DNA of 64,000 nt from Flavobacterium sp. 9R (GTDB lineage Bacteria; Bacteroidota; Bacteroidia; Flavobacteriales; Flavobacteriaceae), in assembly GCF_902506345.1 (NCBI RefSeq), contig NZ_LR733413.1:2977974-3041973 (forward strand), read 5' to 3'. The notes below the pieces were generated by a model. The model worked only from the letters and a program-made list of their open reading frames with translations, was not told the origin of the DNA and made no database searches. Positions 35,094-44,394 of this stretch are shown piece after piece; position 1 is the stretch's first letter; each line of letters begins with the position of its first letter. A program made the translations under genes and the position numbers.

Positions 35094-36206
35094 ATGCATT
35101 TGAGTTATTGGGAAATAAAAAACTGGTTTACTGATGTAGATTACACGATTGTGGGAAGTGGAATTGTGGGATTGCACGCCGCATTGCGTTTGAGAGAGCG
35201 ATTTCCTGCTGCCAAAATATTGGTGCTAGAGAAAGGAATGTTGCCCCAAGGTGCGAGTACAAAAAACGCTGGTTTTGCTTGTTTTGGAAGTCTTTCGGAG
35301 ATTGTAGAAGATTTAAAAACACATACCGAAGAAGAGGTAATTGCTTTAGTGCAAAAGCGTTGGTCGGGTTTGCAATTGTTGCGCAAACGGATTCCTGATG
35401 CGGTTTTGGATTACAAACCTTTTGGCGGGTATGAATTGTTTTTAGAAGAGGAAGAGAGTTTGTACACCGAGTGTGTCAATAAAATGGCTTTTGTCAATGA
35501 AATTCTGAATCCTATTTTTAGAGGTTGCGTTTTTACGAAGGAAGTGGACCGTTTTGGATTTAAAGGGACAAAAGAATACTTGATTTTTAATCCTTTCGAA
35601 GGACAAATTGATACAGGAAATATGATGCAAGAACTGTTGCGTCAAGCCGTAGCGGCCAATATTTTGATTCTGAATCAGCAAACAGTTACGGGGTTTGAGG
35701 ATAAGGGTTCAAGTGTTGAAGTAGCTTTGGGTGATTTTAGTTTTGTGACCCAAAAGTTATTGTTTGCTACCAATGGTTTTGCAGCAGAATTGACACAAGG
35801 ACAAGTAAAACCCGCACGAGCTCAGGTGCTGATTACAGAACCTATTCCGAATTTGGACATCAAAGGAACTTTTCATTTGGATCGCGGGTATTATTATTTC
35901 AGAAATATCGGTGACCGAATTTTATTAGGCGGAGGACGAAACTTAGCTTTTGAAGAAGAAACCACTACCGAAATGGGACAAACCGAAATTATTCAAAAAA
36001 AATTGGAACAATTATTAAAAGAAGTAATTTTGCCAAATCAAGATATTGAAATTGCACACCGTTGGAGCGGAATTATGGGAATAGGCGCTAGCAAAAATCC
36101 TATAGTAACCAACTTATCCCAGAATGTATATTGTGGGGTTCGTATGGGCGGAATGGGTGTGGCAATTGGCAGTTTAATAGGAACCGAATTAGCAGATTTA
36201 GTATAA
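35094..36206 (+). CDS. FAD-dependent oxidoreductase of the DAO family
   Basis: 370 residues with an N-terminal dinucleotide-binding motif (DYTIVGSGIVGLHAALRLRE, from residue 16) and LEKGMLPQGASTKNAGFA, the glycine-oxidase-like region that contacts flavin. The C-terminal part carries RVGGMGVAIGS-like sequence (RMGGMGVAIGSLIG). This places it with D-amino-acid/glycine oxidase relatives; the substrate is not evident. The stop overlaps the mtgA start by one base (TAATG), indicating an operon with mtgA and the lpxR-like gene. Confidence 0.85.
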   Translation: MHLSYWEIKNWFTDVDYTIVGSGIVGLHAALRLRERFPAAKILVLEKGMLPQGASTKNAGFACFGSLSEIVEDLKTHTEEEVIALVQKRWSGLQLLRKRIPDAVLDYKPFGGYELFLEEEESLYTECVNKMAFVNEILNPIFRGCVFTKEVDRFGFKGTKEYLIFNPFEGQIDTGNMMQELLRQAVAANILILNQQTVTGFEDKGSSVEVALGDFSFVTQKLLFATNGFAAELTQGQVKPARAQVLITEPIPNLDIKGTFHLDRGYYYFRNIGDRILLGGGRNLAFEEETTTEMGQTEIIQKKLEQLLKEVILPNQDIEIAHRWSGIMGIGASKNPIVTNLSQNVYCGVRMGGMGVAIGSLIGTELADLV

Positions 36207-36955
36207 TGGCAACCAAAATTACCCCAAAAAAGACAACTTCAAAAAAACCAGTCAAGAAGCAGGATGCTAGTTTTGGAAGTAAAGTGAAACGCTTTCTTTT
36301 CAAAGCAATGCTTTGGTTTTTTGGGCTTTCTATCTTTAGTGTGGTAGTGTTTAAATTCGTTCCCGTTCCTTTTACGCCGCTGATGGTGATTCGTTTTTTT
36401 GAAAACGTAGCCGACGGAAAAGAGAATCATTTTAGCCACGATTGGGAACCCATCGAAAATATTTCTATGAATTTGCAAAAAGCCGTGATTGCCAGTGAAG
36501 ACGGTACTTTTTTGAGCCATAATGGTTTTGATTTTTTGGCGATGCAAAAAGCCTATAAAAGCAACGAAAGAGGACGAAGAATAAAAGGCGGAAGCACCAT
36601 TTCGCAGCAAACCGCCAAAAATGTCTTTTTATGGCAAGGTAGAAGTTACTTGCGCAAGGGATTAGAAGCTTATTTCACGGTACTAATCGAAATTATTTGG
36701 GGTAAAAAACGCATTATGGAAGTCTATTTGAACAGTATCGAAATGGGCGATGGGGTCTATGGAGCCCATGCAGCCACCCAATATTGGTACCGAAAAGATG
36801 CGTCGAGTTTGACCAAAATGCAAGCTGCAGGAATTGCCGCTATTTTACCCAACCCACGCAAATACAAAGCCACAAGTTCTTCTTCTTACATCAACAATCG
36901 AAAAGCCAAAATCGTACGCGTAATGTCACATGTTGGTACTATAAACTACAAATGA
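36206..36955 (+). CDS. mtgA: Monofunctional peptidoglycan transglycosylase
   Basis: 249 residues from ATG 36206. A lysine-rich cytoplasmic head (residues 1-35), one membrane helix (about 36-56), then a glycosyltransferase 51 domain: ASEDGTFLSHNGFD with the catalytic Glu, KGGSTISQQTAKNVFLW and KKRIMEVYLNSIEMGDGVYG. It polymerises lipid II into glycan strands. An upstream frame extension from 36131 lies inside the preceding gene and is not used. Its TGA overlaps the next start (ATGA). Confidence 0.93.
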   Translation: MATKITPKKTTSKKPVKKQDASFGSKVKRFLFKAMLWFFGLSIFSVVVFKFVPVPFTPLMVIRFFENVADGKENHFSHDWEPIENISMNLQKAVIASEDGTFLSHNGFDFLAMQKAYKSNERGRRIKGGSTISQQTAKNVFLWQGRSYLRKGLEAYFTVLIEIIWGKKRIMEVYLNSIEMGDGVYGAHAATQYWYRKDASSLTKMQAAGIAAILPNPRKYKATSSSSYINNRKAKIVRVMSHVGTINYK

Positions 36956-37896
36956 GACCAGTAAAACTCTTGTTTTTGCTGCTGTTAGGGACTTATTTTT
37001 TGGGTTCAGCACAAACTTTCGATAGCAAGCAAGTGGGAGTAGAACTCGACAATGATTTGTATGCTTCTGTAAAAAATGATCGCTATTATACCAATGGAAT
37101 TACGCTGTTTTATGCGTATTTAAATCAAAAACAATCTCCAACTTTATTAAAAAAGACTACGGAATTCCGATTAGCACAATACATTTACACTCCAAGAACC
37201 CGATTGGCTAACGCCATTAAAGACAACGATCGCCCTTTTGCCGGTTATTTGTTTGGCGAAGCCAATCAAACGTTTTTTATGGCAAACAATAGCGTTTATC
37301 AAGGAGCGGTACAGCTAGGCTATGTAGGTCCCAATTCGTATGCCGAAGAAATGCAAAACGGATTGCACGATGCTTTTTCGTTGCGCCATGTGGAAGGTTG
37401 GCAAAACCAAATCAAAAATACCTTTGCGTTGCAAACCCAATTTCGCTTTTCCCAAAAGTTTTTTCCAAACGGGACCACTCCTCATTTTGATGTTCATTTT
37501 CAAGGACAAGCAACTTTAGGAACCGTGCAAACGGGCCTTAATTCTGGTTTTTTTGCTAGAATAGGTTTGAAAAATTTGCAACCCATAGCCCATTCTAATT
37601 TTTATAGTGGCGGCGTTTTAGGCACTACCAAAACAGAGGAATTGTATTTTTTTATCCACCCTAGTTTGCAGTATCAAGCTTATGATGCAACGGTTCAAGG
37701 CAGCCTTTTTGGGACGCAAAGCCCCGTAGAATTAGACCTGATTCGTTGGCGCTGGCACACTGCCGTGGGCATCAAGTACCGCTACAACCATTTCAATTGT
37801 CATTATACTTTTTTTTACCGCTCCAAAGAGGTCAATCATCCTGTCAATACTGGCTATTATTATGGCTCGATTGGGCTAACTTACAGCTTTAGGTAA
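36952..37896 (+). CDS. Lipid A deacylase LpxR-like outer-membrane protein
   Basis: 314 residues from ATG 36952. Signal peptide (LFLLLLGTYFLGSAQ) then DUF2219/LpxR features: the N-terminal VGVELDNDLYA strand with the Asn-Asp pair, DRYYTNGITLFYAY, DRPFAGYLFGEAN, and a final aromatic beta-strand ending in YSFR, as in outer-membrane barrels. LpxR removes the 3'-acyloxyacyl group of lipid A. The family His appears replaced: the equivalent region reads VEGWQNQIKN, so activity should not be taken for granted. It is translated with mtgA (4-nt overlap). Confidence 0.8.
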   Translation: MRPVKLLFLLLLGTYFLGSAQTFDSKQVGVELDNDLYASVKNDRYYTNGITLFYAYLNQKQSPTLLKKTTEFRLAQYIYTPRTRLANAIKDNDRPFAGYLFGEANQTFFMANNSVYQGAVQLGYVGPNSYAEEMQNGLHDAFSLRHVEGWQNQIKNTFALQTQFRFSQKFFPNGTTPHFDVHFQGQATLGTVQTGLNSGFFARIGLKNLQPIAHSNFYSGGVLGTTKTEELYFFIHPSLQYQAYDATVQGSLFGTQSPVELDLIRWRWHTAVGIKYRYNHFNCHYTFFYRSKEVNHPVNTGYYYGSIGLTYSFR

Positions 37897-37899
37897 TTG

Positions 37900-38022
37900 A
37901 TGAGGAGCACCACGTTTCCTTTTCATAACCACGCCTCGTCCTGCTCTACGCTATATCTTTGCTTTTTTAAAGGAAAAAAGCAAAGGATGCCGCTGGCGAT
38001 CAGGGCTAGATAGGACTTTTTG
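37900..38022. repeat. Dispersed hairpin repeat R2
   Basis: Flanks GCTCTACGCTATATC and GGATGCCGCT around a 12-bp stem CTTTGCTTTTTT / AAAAAAGCAAAG (37957-37985). Same flanks as R5 at 56742-56815 with a completely different stem. Confidence 0.7.
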
Positions 38023-38119
38023 TTTTTCAGAAGTACGATTTTAAGTTTAAATTTTATCTTATAATAGTAAAAATTGATTAATTTTATGTTTCTAAAATCT
38101 AAAAATCAACACTTTAGCT

Positions 38120-38542
38120 ATGAAAAATTTCATTTTAACATTCGTCTTATTACTGTGTTCTGCAATATCATCAAAAGCACAAATTTCTTTAAATGATGTG
38201 AATAAGGCAACAGCAGTTGGTAGTAAAGCAGCGCTATCCTCATTTGATGTAAGTGGTGTTAGTTCTCAAATTCTGGGTACTTTAAAACCTAAACTCAACT
38301 TGACACCTGAACAAGTGCCTCAAGTAACTTCAATTGTTACCGAACTGTTGAATAAAAAGAAAAATGCATTGCCAATGATGGCTTCAAACAAAGCAGGATA
38401 TAACTCTGTAATGTCTGGCATACAGAGTGCTTTCCCTTCAAAAATGAAAACTGTTTTAAAAGCTCAGCAATATGCAACTTTACTTGGATTAATGCCTAAG
38501 TCTCCAAGTTCAACAAATATTTTGTCGAAGTTATTGTTTTAG
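38120..38542 (+). CDS. Secreted hypothetical protein
   Basis: 140 residues with signal peptide KNFILTFVLLLCSAISSKAQ. The mature part is helical, contains LNLTPEQVPQVTSIV and LLNKKKNALPMMASNKAGYN, in the style of small Bacteroidota periplasmic helical proteins, and ends SKLLF. I do not recognise a functional family. Single gene between a dispersed repeat and the tRNA-Ala region. Confidence 0.72.
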   Translation: MKNFILTFVLLLCSAISSKAQISLNDVNKATAVGSKAALSSFDVSGVSSQILGTLKPKLNLTPEQVPQVTSIVTELLNKKKNALPMMASNKAGYNSVMSGIQSAFPSKMKTVLKAQQYATLLGLMPKSPSSTNILSKLLF

Positions 38543-38676
38543 CTATTTATTTGGTTTCTGATTACAATAACCATTTATAAATGCTGTTGTGAGCATTAAG
38601 AACTAGCAGCAAATTTGTCTATAATTATTGGTGTTTTTTACGTTTAATACTTCTAGTTTTTCTAAACACTCAATAA

Positions 38677-38714
38677 AAAAAAGCCTTAAAAACATAAGTT
38701 TCTAAGGCTTTTTT
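38677..38714 (-). terminator. Terminator of tRNA-Ala
   Basis: AAAAAAGCCTTA (38677-38688) pairs with TAAGGCTTTTTT (38703-38714). It stands 1 nt beyond the tRNA 3' end on the minus strand; being symmetric it can also end the upstream secreted-protein transcript. Confidence 0.85.
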
Positions 38715-38715
38715 G

Positions 38716-38789
38716 TGGAGAAGATGGGGCTCGAACCCACGACCTCTTGACTGCCAGTCAAGCACTCTAGCCAACTGAGCTACATCCCC
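38716..38789 (-). tRNA. tRNA-Ala (GGC)
   Basis: Read on the minus strand: acceptor GGGGATG with CTTCTCC (one G-U and one T-T opposition), D-arm AGCTCAGTTGGCTAGAGT, anticodon stem CTTGA/TCAAG with loop CTGGCAG, T-arm GTGGG-TTCGAGC-CCCAT, discriminator A. Anticodon GGC reads alanine GCC/GCU. The two acceptor irregularities are worth noting but the cloverleaf is otherwise normal. Confidence 0.93.
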
Positions 38790-38801
38790 ATGACTATGTC
38801 G

Positions 38802-38833
38802 CAAATATAGTATTTTAATTAATGAATACGCAA
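38802..38833 (-). promoter_or_regulatory. Promoter of tRNA-Ala
   Basis: On the minus strand TTG (38833-38831), 21 nt, TATATTTG (38809-38802), an exact match to TTG-N17-23-TAnnTTTG. Confidence 0.75.
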
Positions 38834-38917
38834 ATTTATACTTCACAAAAATGCTTTCGCTGCAAAAAAAGAAGTGGGTTATGGAAATAATTTTAACTTT
38901 ACGCTAAAATAAAAAGT

Positions 38918-39685
38918 ATGTCACAAATGATTGCCTCAGGCACACTTACCACAACGATTGCCAATGGTATTGCAACACTTACCTTTGGTCACCCCGCCAG
39001 TAATTCTTTTCCTAAAGCCCTTTTGCAGCAACTCACAACCGCGATTCAGGAAGTAAGTACTAATGATGCGGTTCAGGTGGTGGTACTACAGAGTGAAGGT
39101 ACAGGCGTTTTCTGTGCAGGTGCTTCTTTTGATGAACTTTTAGCGGTGAGTACAGAAGCAGAAGGAGCGATTTTCTTTTCAGGATTTGCACATGTTATCA
39201 ATGCGATGCGTACTTGTCCAAAAGTGATTATTGGTCGCATTCAAGGCAAAGCCATTGGAGGTGGAGTTGGTATTGCTGCTGCTTGTGATTATACCTTGGC
39301 TACTCGTCAGGCTAGTATCAAATTATCAGAGCTCGCCATTGGAATTGGTCCTTTTGTGATTGAGCCAGCAGTGAGTCGTAAAATAGGAAAAATGGCAATG
39401 TCCCAAATGACCTTGGCGGCTCAAGAATGGAAATCGGCTGAGTGGGCACAACAACAAGGTTTGTATGCCGCTATTTTTGAAACCCTTCCGGAATTAGACG
39501 AAGCCGTGCAACAAATGGGTACACAATTAGCGAGCTATAATCCAAAAGCTTTACTTGAAATCAAGAAAGTATTTTGGGAAGGCACCGATCATTGGGCAAC
39601 TTTATTGCTAGAACGTGCCACGATTTCCGGGCAATTGGTGCTTTCTGATTTTACTAAAAACGCTTTACTTCAATTTAAAAAATAA
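38918..39685 (+). CDS. Enoyl-CoA hydratase/isomerase family protein
   Basis: 255 residues of the crotonase fold. The oxyanion-hole signatures are visible: TGVFCAGASFDELL and GRIQGKAIGGGVGIAAACDY; the acid at the position of the second catalytic Glu is in LSELAIGIGP. It hydrates an unsaturated acyl-CoA; similarity of the GIGPFVIEPAVSRKIG segment points to a 3-methylglutaconyl-CoA hydratase-like role in leucine breakdown, which is tentative. A 57-residue membrane protein gene follows 5 nt later. Confidence 0.85.
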   Translation: MSQMIASGTLTTTIANGIATLTFGHPASNSFPKALLQQLTTAIQEVSTNDAVQVVVLQSEGTGVFCAGASFDELLAVSTEAEGAIFFSGFAHVINAMRTCPKVIIGRIQGKAIGGGVGIAAACDYTLATRQASIKLSELAIGIGPFVIEPAVSRKIGKMAMSQMTLAAQEWKSAEWAQQQGLYAAIFETLPELDEAVQQMGTQLASYNPKALLEIKKVFWEGTDHWATLLLERATISGQLVLSDFTKNALLQFKK

Positions 39686-39690
39686 CGACA

Positions 39691-39864
39691 ATGACCCCTT
39701 TTTCTTTACTTCAAAAAGTAGATGTAGCCAAAAAAATAGCCCAAGCTCCTGATAAGAGTTATGAAATAGGAGTGGTAATTGGCTCGTATTTGCCTTTCGT
39801 GATTTTGGTTGGATTTGCTTATTGGATGTATTACCGAGCAAAAAAAAGAGACGAAAACCGCTAA
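39691..39864 (+). CDS. 57-residue single-helix membrane protein
   Basis: ATG at 39691, stop at 39862-39864, 57 residues, 5 nt after the preceding stop. A helical amphipathic head (LLQKVDVAKKIAQAPD) precedes one transmembrane stretch (VVIGSYLPFVILVGFAYWMYY) and a basic end (RAKKRDENR). Good coding context and location in the same unit make it a likely real small gene. Function unknown. Confidence 0.65.
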   Translation: MTPFSLLQKVDVAKKIAQAPDKSYEIGVVIGSYLPFVILVGFAYWMYYRAKKRDENR

Positions 39865-39897
39865 AATTCCTTAAATTTGCTGCCAAATTCAATACAG

Positions 39898-40350
39898 ATG
39901 AGTAATATCAGAATCACCAAAAAATTTAGTTTCGAAACCGGTCATGCTTTATATGGTTATGATGGGAAATGCAAAAATGTACACGGACACAGTTACAAGT
40001 TATCAGTAACCGTAATTGGCTCTCCTATAACCGATCGATCGAACGTAAAATTAGGAATGGTGATTGATTTTACCGATTTGAAAAAAATCGTAAAAGAAGA
40101 AGTAGTCGATCAATTTGACCACGCTACTGTTTTCAACCAAACGACTCCTCATATTGAATTGGCTAAAGAATTAAAAGACCGTGGACATCATGTGATTTTG
40201 GTCGATTATCAGCCTACCAGCGAGAACATGATTGTTGATTTTGCGGCAAGAATCAAAAGCCGATTGCCAGAAGGAATTAACCTATTCTCATTGAAATTGC
40301 AAGAAACCGAATCTTCTTTCGCAGAATGGTTTGCCAGCGATAATGTATAG
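39898..40350 (+). CDS. queD: 6-carboxytetrahydropterin synthase
   Basis: 150 residues from ATG 39898. Zinc ligands in FETGHALYGYD and VHGHSYKL; catalytic Cys in GKCKNVHGH; a final Glu in LKLQETESSFAEW. This T-fold enzyme turns 7,8-dihydroneopterin triphosphate into 6-carboxytetrahydropterin in queuosine synthesis; the 6-pyruvoyl-tetrahydropterin synthase homologue is the alternative. It is followed after 60 nt by lpxH. Confidence 0.9.
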   Translation: MSNIRITKKFSFETGHALYGYDGKCKNVHGHSYKLSVTVIGSPITDRSNVKLGMVIDFTDLKKIVKEEVVDQFDHATVFNQTTPHIELAKELKDRGHHVILVDYQPTSENMIVDFAARIKSRLPEGINLFSLKLQETESSFAEWFASDNV

Positions 40351-40410
40351 GAATAGATACCTTTCAAGTTTCATCCCAAAGTTTCTGGACCAAATTCCAA
40401 ATTAAATTGC

Positions 40411-41172
40411 ATGACTTCAATCTCCAAAAAAATATATTTTGCTTCCGATCAACATTTTGGTGCACCTACGCCTGAGTTGAGTTTTCCTAGAGAACAAAAA
40501 TTTGTAGCTTGGCTAGACGAAGTAAAGAAAGATGCCGAAGCTATTTTTTTATTGGGTGATTTATTCGATTTTTGGTTCGAATACAAAACCGTGGTTCCCA
40601 AAGGATTTGTTCGCGTTTTAGGTAAACTGGCCGAGATTCGCGATAGTGGTATTCCAATTTATTTTTTCGTCGGGAATCATGATTTATGGATGAACGATTA
40701 TTTTGAAAAAGAACTGAATATTCCGGTTTTTCATGACAATCAAGAATACACTTTTCATGGAAAAACCTTTTTAGTAGGACACGGAGACGGAAAAGGACCT
40801 GGAGATTTAGGATACAAACGCATGAAAAAAGTGTTTACCAATCCGTTCTCTAAATGGTTGTTTCGTTGGTTGCATCCTGACCTAGGAGTTGGACTAGCGC
40901 AATATCTTTCGGTAAAAAATAAGTTAATTTCTGGAGCCGAAGATGTTACTTTTTTAGGTGAAGACAACGAATGGTTAATTCAATATGCCAAACGAAAACT
41001 AGAAACCAAGCATTACAATTATTTGGTTTTTGGACACCGTCATTTGCCAATGAAATACACCGTTGGAGAAAACGCCGAATACGTCAATCTAGGCGATTGG
41101 ATTACTTATTTTACGTACGGCGTTTTTGATGGGACTACTTTTGAAATCAAAAAGTGGGAGGGAACCAATTAA
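40411..41172 (+). CDS. lpxH: UDP-2,3-diacylglucosamine diphosphatase
   Basis: 253 residues with calcineurin-type metal-binding motifs in order: SDQHFGAP, LLGDLFDFW, GNHDLWM, GHGDGKGPGD and FGHRHLPMKY. It cleaves UDP-2,3-diacylglucosamine to lipid X and UMP in lipid A synthesis, on the cytoplasmic membrane face. The first motif has DQH in place of DxH, still compatible with metal binding. Confidence 0.92.
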   Translation: MTSISKKIYFASDQHFGAPTPELSFPREQKFVAWLDEVKKDAEAIFLLGDLFDFWFEYKTVVPKGFVRVLGKLAEIRDSGIPIYFFVGNHDLWMNDYFEKELNIPVFHDNQEYTFHGKTFLVGHGDGKGPGDLGYKRMKKVFTNPFSKWLFRWLHPDLGVGLAQYLSVKNKLISGAEDVTFLGEDNEWLIQYAKRKLETKHYNYLVFGHRHLPMKYTVGENAEYVNLGDWITYFTYGVFDGTTFEIKKWEGTN

Positions 41173-41239
41173 GAAACTACCACTTGTTGAGGCTGCTAAT
41201 AATCCTAATATTTTGCTTTTTTTGATTTCGTTTTAATTG

Positions 41240-42505
41240 CTATTTTTCGTGAGCTTCTAAATCTTTTTGTAAATCCAGCTTTCTAAAAGTAGGGGATACG
41301 AATCCAGTTACCAATACCGTAAGCAAGGTCATACTTCCTCCAAAAACTACTGCCGTTACCGTTCCCATTAGTTTTGCCGTAACACCACTTTCAAAAGCAC
41401 CCAATTCATTAGAAGAACCCACAAAAATGGAGTTCACTGCCGAGACGCGTCCACGCATATCATCGGGTGTTTTGAGTTGTAAAATCGTTTGGCGAATCAC
41501 CACTGAGATACCATCAAAAATACCACTAAAGAACAACGCAACCACGGAAAGCCAATACAAAGTAGAAAGTCCAAAGACGATAATACACACTCCGAACCCA
41601 AAAATAGCGATCAAGAGTTTCATCCCCGCATTTTTATTCATAGGCACATAAGCTGATACAAACATCGTTATAAAAGCTCCTACGGCTGGCGCAGCTCTCA
41701 AAACACCAAATCCTTCAGGGCCGACTTTTAAAATGTCTTGGGCAAAAATAGGCAACAAGGCTACCGCTCCGCCAAACAAAACCGCAAACATATCTAGTGA
41801 AAGTGATGATAAGATAGCTGGATTGTTGAATACAAATCGCACACCCGCTTTCAAACTTTCCTTAACGGGTTCACCAATTTTTTTATTCAAAATAGGTTTC
41901 GATTCAATTTGAGTTAAAGCGATTATTGAAAAAATTGAAAAAGCAATTACAATGCATAACGACCAATGTACACCAATCCAATGAATAGAAAAACCCGCTA
42001 CAGCTGGACCTACTACTGAACCAACTTGCCATACAGAAGAGCTCCAAGTGGCAGCGTTAGAATAGGCTTTTTTGGGAACAATTAGTGACAAAAGTGAAAA
42101 AATGGTAGGCCCTAAAAATGAACGTACGATGCCACCTAGAAATACCATAAAGTAAATGGCATACAAAACAGTATCCATATTCCAACCTGAGACGACAGGA
42201 GGCCAAGTTAATAAAAACAAACCGATACTAATGATTGAAAAGCCAACAATGCATTTAAAGAGCAAACTTTTTTTCTCTTTTTGATCGACAATATGACCTG
42301 CAAATAGCGCCATCGCTACTGCTGGAATAATTTCCATAAGGCCAATAATTCCTAGCGATAAAGGATTTTTGGTTAAGCTATACACTTGCCATTCAATAAT
42401 GATAAATTGCATGGACCAGGCAAAAACCATAGCAAAGCGTAACAATAAAAAAGTATTGAATTCTTTATAACGCAAAGCAGCGTACGGATCGTTTTTTGTT
42501 TTCAT
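41240..42505 (-). CDS. MFS transporter (EntS-like)
   Basis: 421 residues, twelve hydrophobic helices. The motif GHIVDQKEKK after helix 2 is the MFS A-loop, and GRVSAVNSIFVGSSNELGAFESG matches the EntS/enterobactin-exporter-like subgroup (PF05977 type). It is probably an efflux carrier, substrate unknown. It starts 3 nt after recJ, so it is the second gene of a recJ-led unit. Confidence 0.85.
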   Translation of the reverse strand: MKTKNDPYAALRYKEFNTFLLLRFAMVFAWSMQFIIIEWQVYSLTKNPLSLGIIGLMEIIPAVAMALFAGHIVDQKEKKSLLFKCIVGFSIISIGLFLLTWPPVVSGWNMDTVLYAIYFMVFLGGIVRSFLGPTIFSLLSLIVPKKAYSNAATWSSSVWQVGSVVGPAVAGFSIHWIGVHWSLCIVIAFSIFSIIALTQIESKPILNKKIGEPVKESLKAGVRFVFNNPAILSSLSLDMFAVLFGGAVALLPIFAQDILKVGPEGFGVLRAAPAVGAFITMFVSAYVPMNKNAGMKLLIAIFGFGVCIIVFGLSTLYWLSVVALFFSGIFDGISVVIRQTILQLKTPDDMRGRVSAVNSIFVGSSNELGAFESGVTAKLMGTVTAVVFGGSMTLLTVLVTGFVSPTFRKLDLQKDLEAHEK

Positions 42506-42508
42506 TTT

Positions 42509-44200
42509 TTAGTTTCTAATGTCTTTCAATCGCAATTGTAATTCTATTTTGTCATTCCATTCATTTTCGTCTATGCAATAAGCGGCCTCGAAAAGTTGTT
42601 TGTTTTTTACTATTGCATGTTTGTTTCCTAATCCAAAACCAATTGCTGGAATTCCCTCCGAATTATTTTGACGTACAAATAGTTTCAGATGTTCTTCTTC
42701 TTTTCCCATAGGTTTTCCATAACCAGTATCAAAGACATTGTTGGAAACAAAAACGGGCGTCATATTTTGAGGACCACAAGGCTCAAATTGTTTTAAAATG
42801 CGTGTAAATTTAGGGGTAATTTCTCCAAAACGGACAACAGCATCGATAGAAAGTTCGGGTTGTAGTAATTCGGGGGCAATGGTTTCTTGAACTACTCTTT
42901 CAAAGGCCTCCTTAAAAGCAGTATAATTTTCTGGTTTTAAGGTCATTCCTGCAGCATACATGTGGCCTCCAAATTGTTCCAAATGTTCTGCACAAGCTTC
43001 GAGCGCATTGTATACATCAAATCCTTTTACGGAACGGGCAGATGCGGCATATTTATCGCCACTTTTGGTAAACACCAAGGTAGGACGATAGTATGTTTCT
43101 ATCAATCGTGACGCTACAATTCCAATCACGCCTTTGTGCCAAGTTTCTTGAAACACTACCGATGTAAATCGGTTTTGTTCGCCATTTTCTTCAATTTGGT
43201 TCAGCGCTTCTTTCGTAATTTGTTGGTCCAAATCTTTGCGTTCGGCATTATAGGCTTCAATTTCAGAGGCAAATTGCTGGGCTTGTTCAAAATCAAATTC
43301 GGTCAACAATTCTACAGCATGATTTCCGTGTTTGATGCGACCCGCAGCGTTGATTCGCGGCGCAATTATAAAAACTACATCCGTAATATCGAGCGTTTTT
43401 TTCTTGAGTTGATGTGTCATCGCCTTAATTCCAGGACGAGGGTCACTATTAATTACTTGCAATCCAAAATATGCCAAAACCCTATTCTCTCCAGTCATCG
43501 GAACAATATCAGCAGCAATGGCTGTTGCAACCAAGTCAAGATACGGAATCAAATCATCAATGGTTTGGTCGCGGTTTGCTGCCAACGCTTGAATGAGTTT
43601 AAAACCAATGCCACAACCACACAATTCGTCGTACGGATAGTCGCAATCTTCTCGTTTCGGGTCTAAAATTGCTACAGCATCAGGTAATTCATCTCCAGGA
43701 CGGTGGTGGTCACCAATAATAAAATCGATATTCTTTTCTTTGGCATACGCTACGTGGTCAATAGATTTTATCCCACAATCTAGCGCTATAATTAGCGAAA
43801 AACTGTTGTCATCGGCAAAATCAATTCCTTTAAACGACACGCCATAGCCTTCGTCATAACGATCCGGAATATAAGTAGCAACATTGGGGTAAAAACTTTT
43901 CAAATAGCCCGAAACCAAAGAAACTGCCGTTGTTCCATCCACATCATAATCCCCAAAAACCAAAATATTTTCCTCGTTTTCTATGGCTTTTTCAAGTCTT
44001 GCCACCGCTTTGTCCATATCTTTCATCAAATACGGGTCATGCAAATCGTTTAATGAGGGGCGAAAAAATTGTCGTGCTTCCTCAAATGAAGAGATGCCTC
44101 TTTGCAGTAATAATGAGGCAATCGTTCCAGAAACTTGTAAGGCAGTCGCTAATTCATTTATTTTTTCTTCTTCAGGTTTGGGTTTGAGTGTCCAACGCAT
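42509..44200 (-). CDS. recJ: Single-stranded-DNA exonuclease
   Basis: 563 residues with DHH/DHHA1 layout: VFGDYDVDGTTAVSL, IIALDCGIKS, IIGDHHRPGDELPD, and the DHHA1-type glycine-rich region GGHMYAAGMT; an OB-like C-terminal part. It degrades single-stranded DNA 5' to 3' in mismatch repair and recombination. Length is typical for the family. The downstream MFS gene is 3 nt away. Confidence 0.93.
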   Translation of the reverse strand: MRWTLKPKPEEEKINELATALQVSGTIASLLLQRGISSFEEARQFFRPSLNDLHDPYLMKDMDKAVARLEKAIENEENILVFGDYDVDGTTAVSLVSGYLKSFYPNVATYIPDRYDEGYGVSFKGIDFADDNSFSLIIALDCGIKSIDHVAYAKEKNIDFIIGDHHRPGDELPDAVAILDPKREDCDYPYDELCGCGIGFKLIQALAANRDQTIDDLIPYLDLVATAIAADIVPMTGENRVLAYFGLQVINSDPRPGIKAMTHQLKKKTLDITDVVFIIAPRINAAGRIKHGNHAVELLTEFDFEQAQQFASEIEAYNAERKDLDQQITKEALNQIEENGEQNRFTSVVFQETWHKGVIGIVASRLIETYYRPTLVFTKSGDKYAASARSVKGFDVYNALEACAEHLEQFGGHMYAAGMTLKPENYTAFKEAFERVVQETIAPELLQPELSIDAVVRFGEITPKFTRILKQFEPCGPQNMTPVFVSNNVFDTGYGKPMGKEEEHLKLFVRQNNSEGIPAIGFGLGNKHAIVKNKQLFEAAYCIDENEWNDKIELQLRLKDIRN

Positions 44201-44279
44201 AATGATTTTGGTTTTTAAGATTTAAATTTTGGCGGATAGGTATAAACACTATTAATTGTCTTCTGTTTTTTTTGGCGTG

Positions 44280-44390
44280 CCCCTACGTAAAAACTTCGGG
44301 TCGGGTTATCCGTTGCAATCTTTTGCTACATTCCATTTCGCAAAAGGATTTCCACTACTACCCCTCACGCGATAGATGTTTTAGCTAAGA
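44280..44390. repeat. Dispersed hairpin repeat R3
   Basis: Contains CTTTTGC...GCAAAAG followed by GGATTTCCACTACTACCCC. The start and end share sequence with R4 (51617-51790): TTRCAATCTT and GGATTTCCACTAC. Second subtype of the family. Confidence 0.6.
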
Positions 44391-44394
44391 TATT

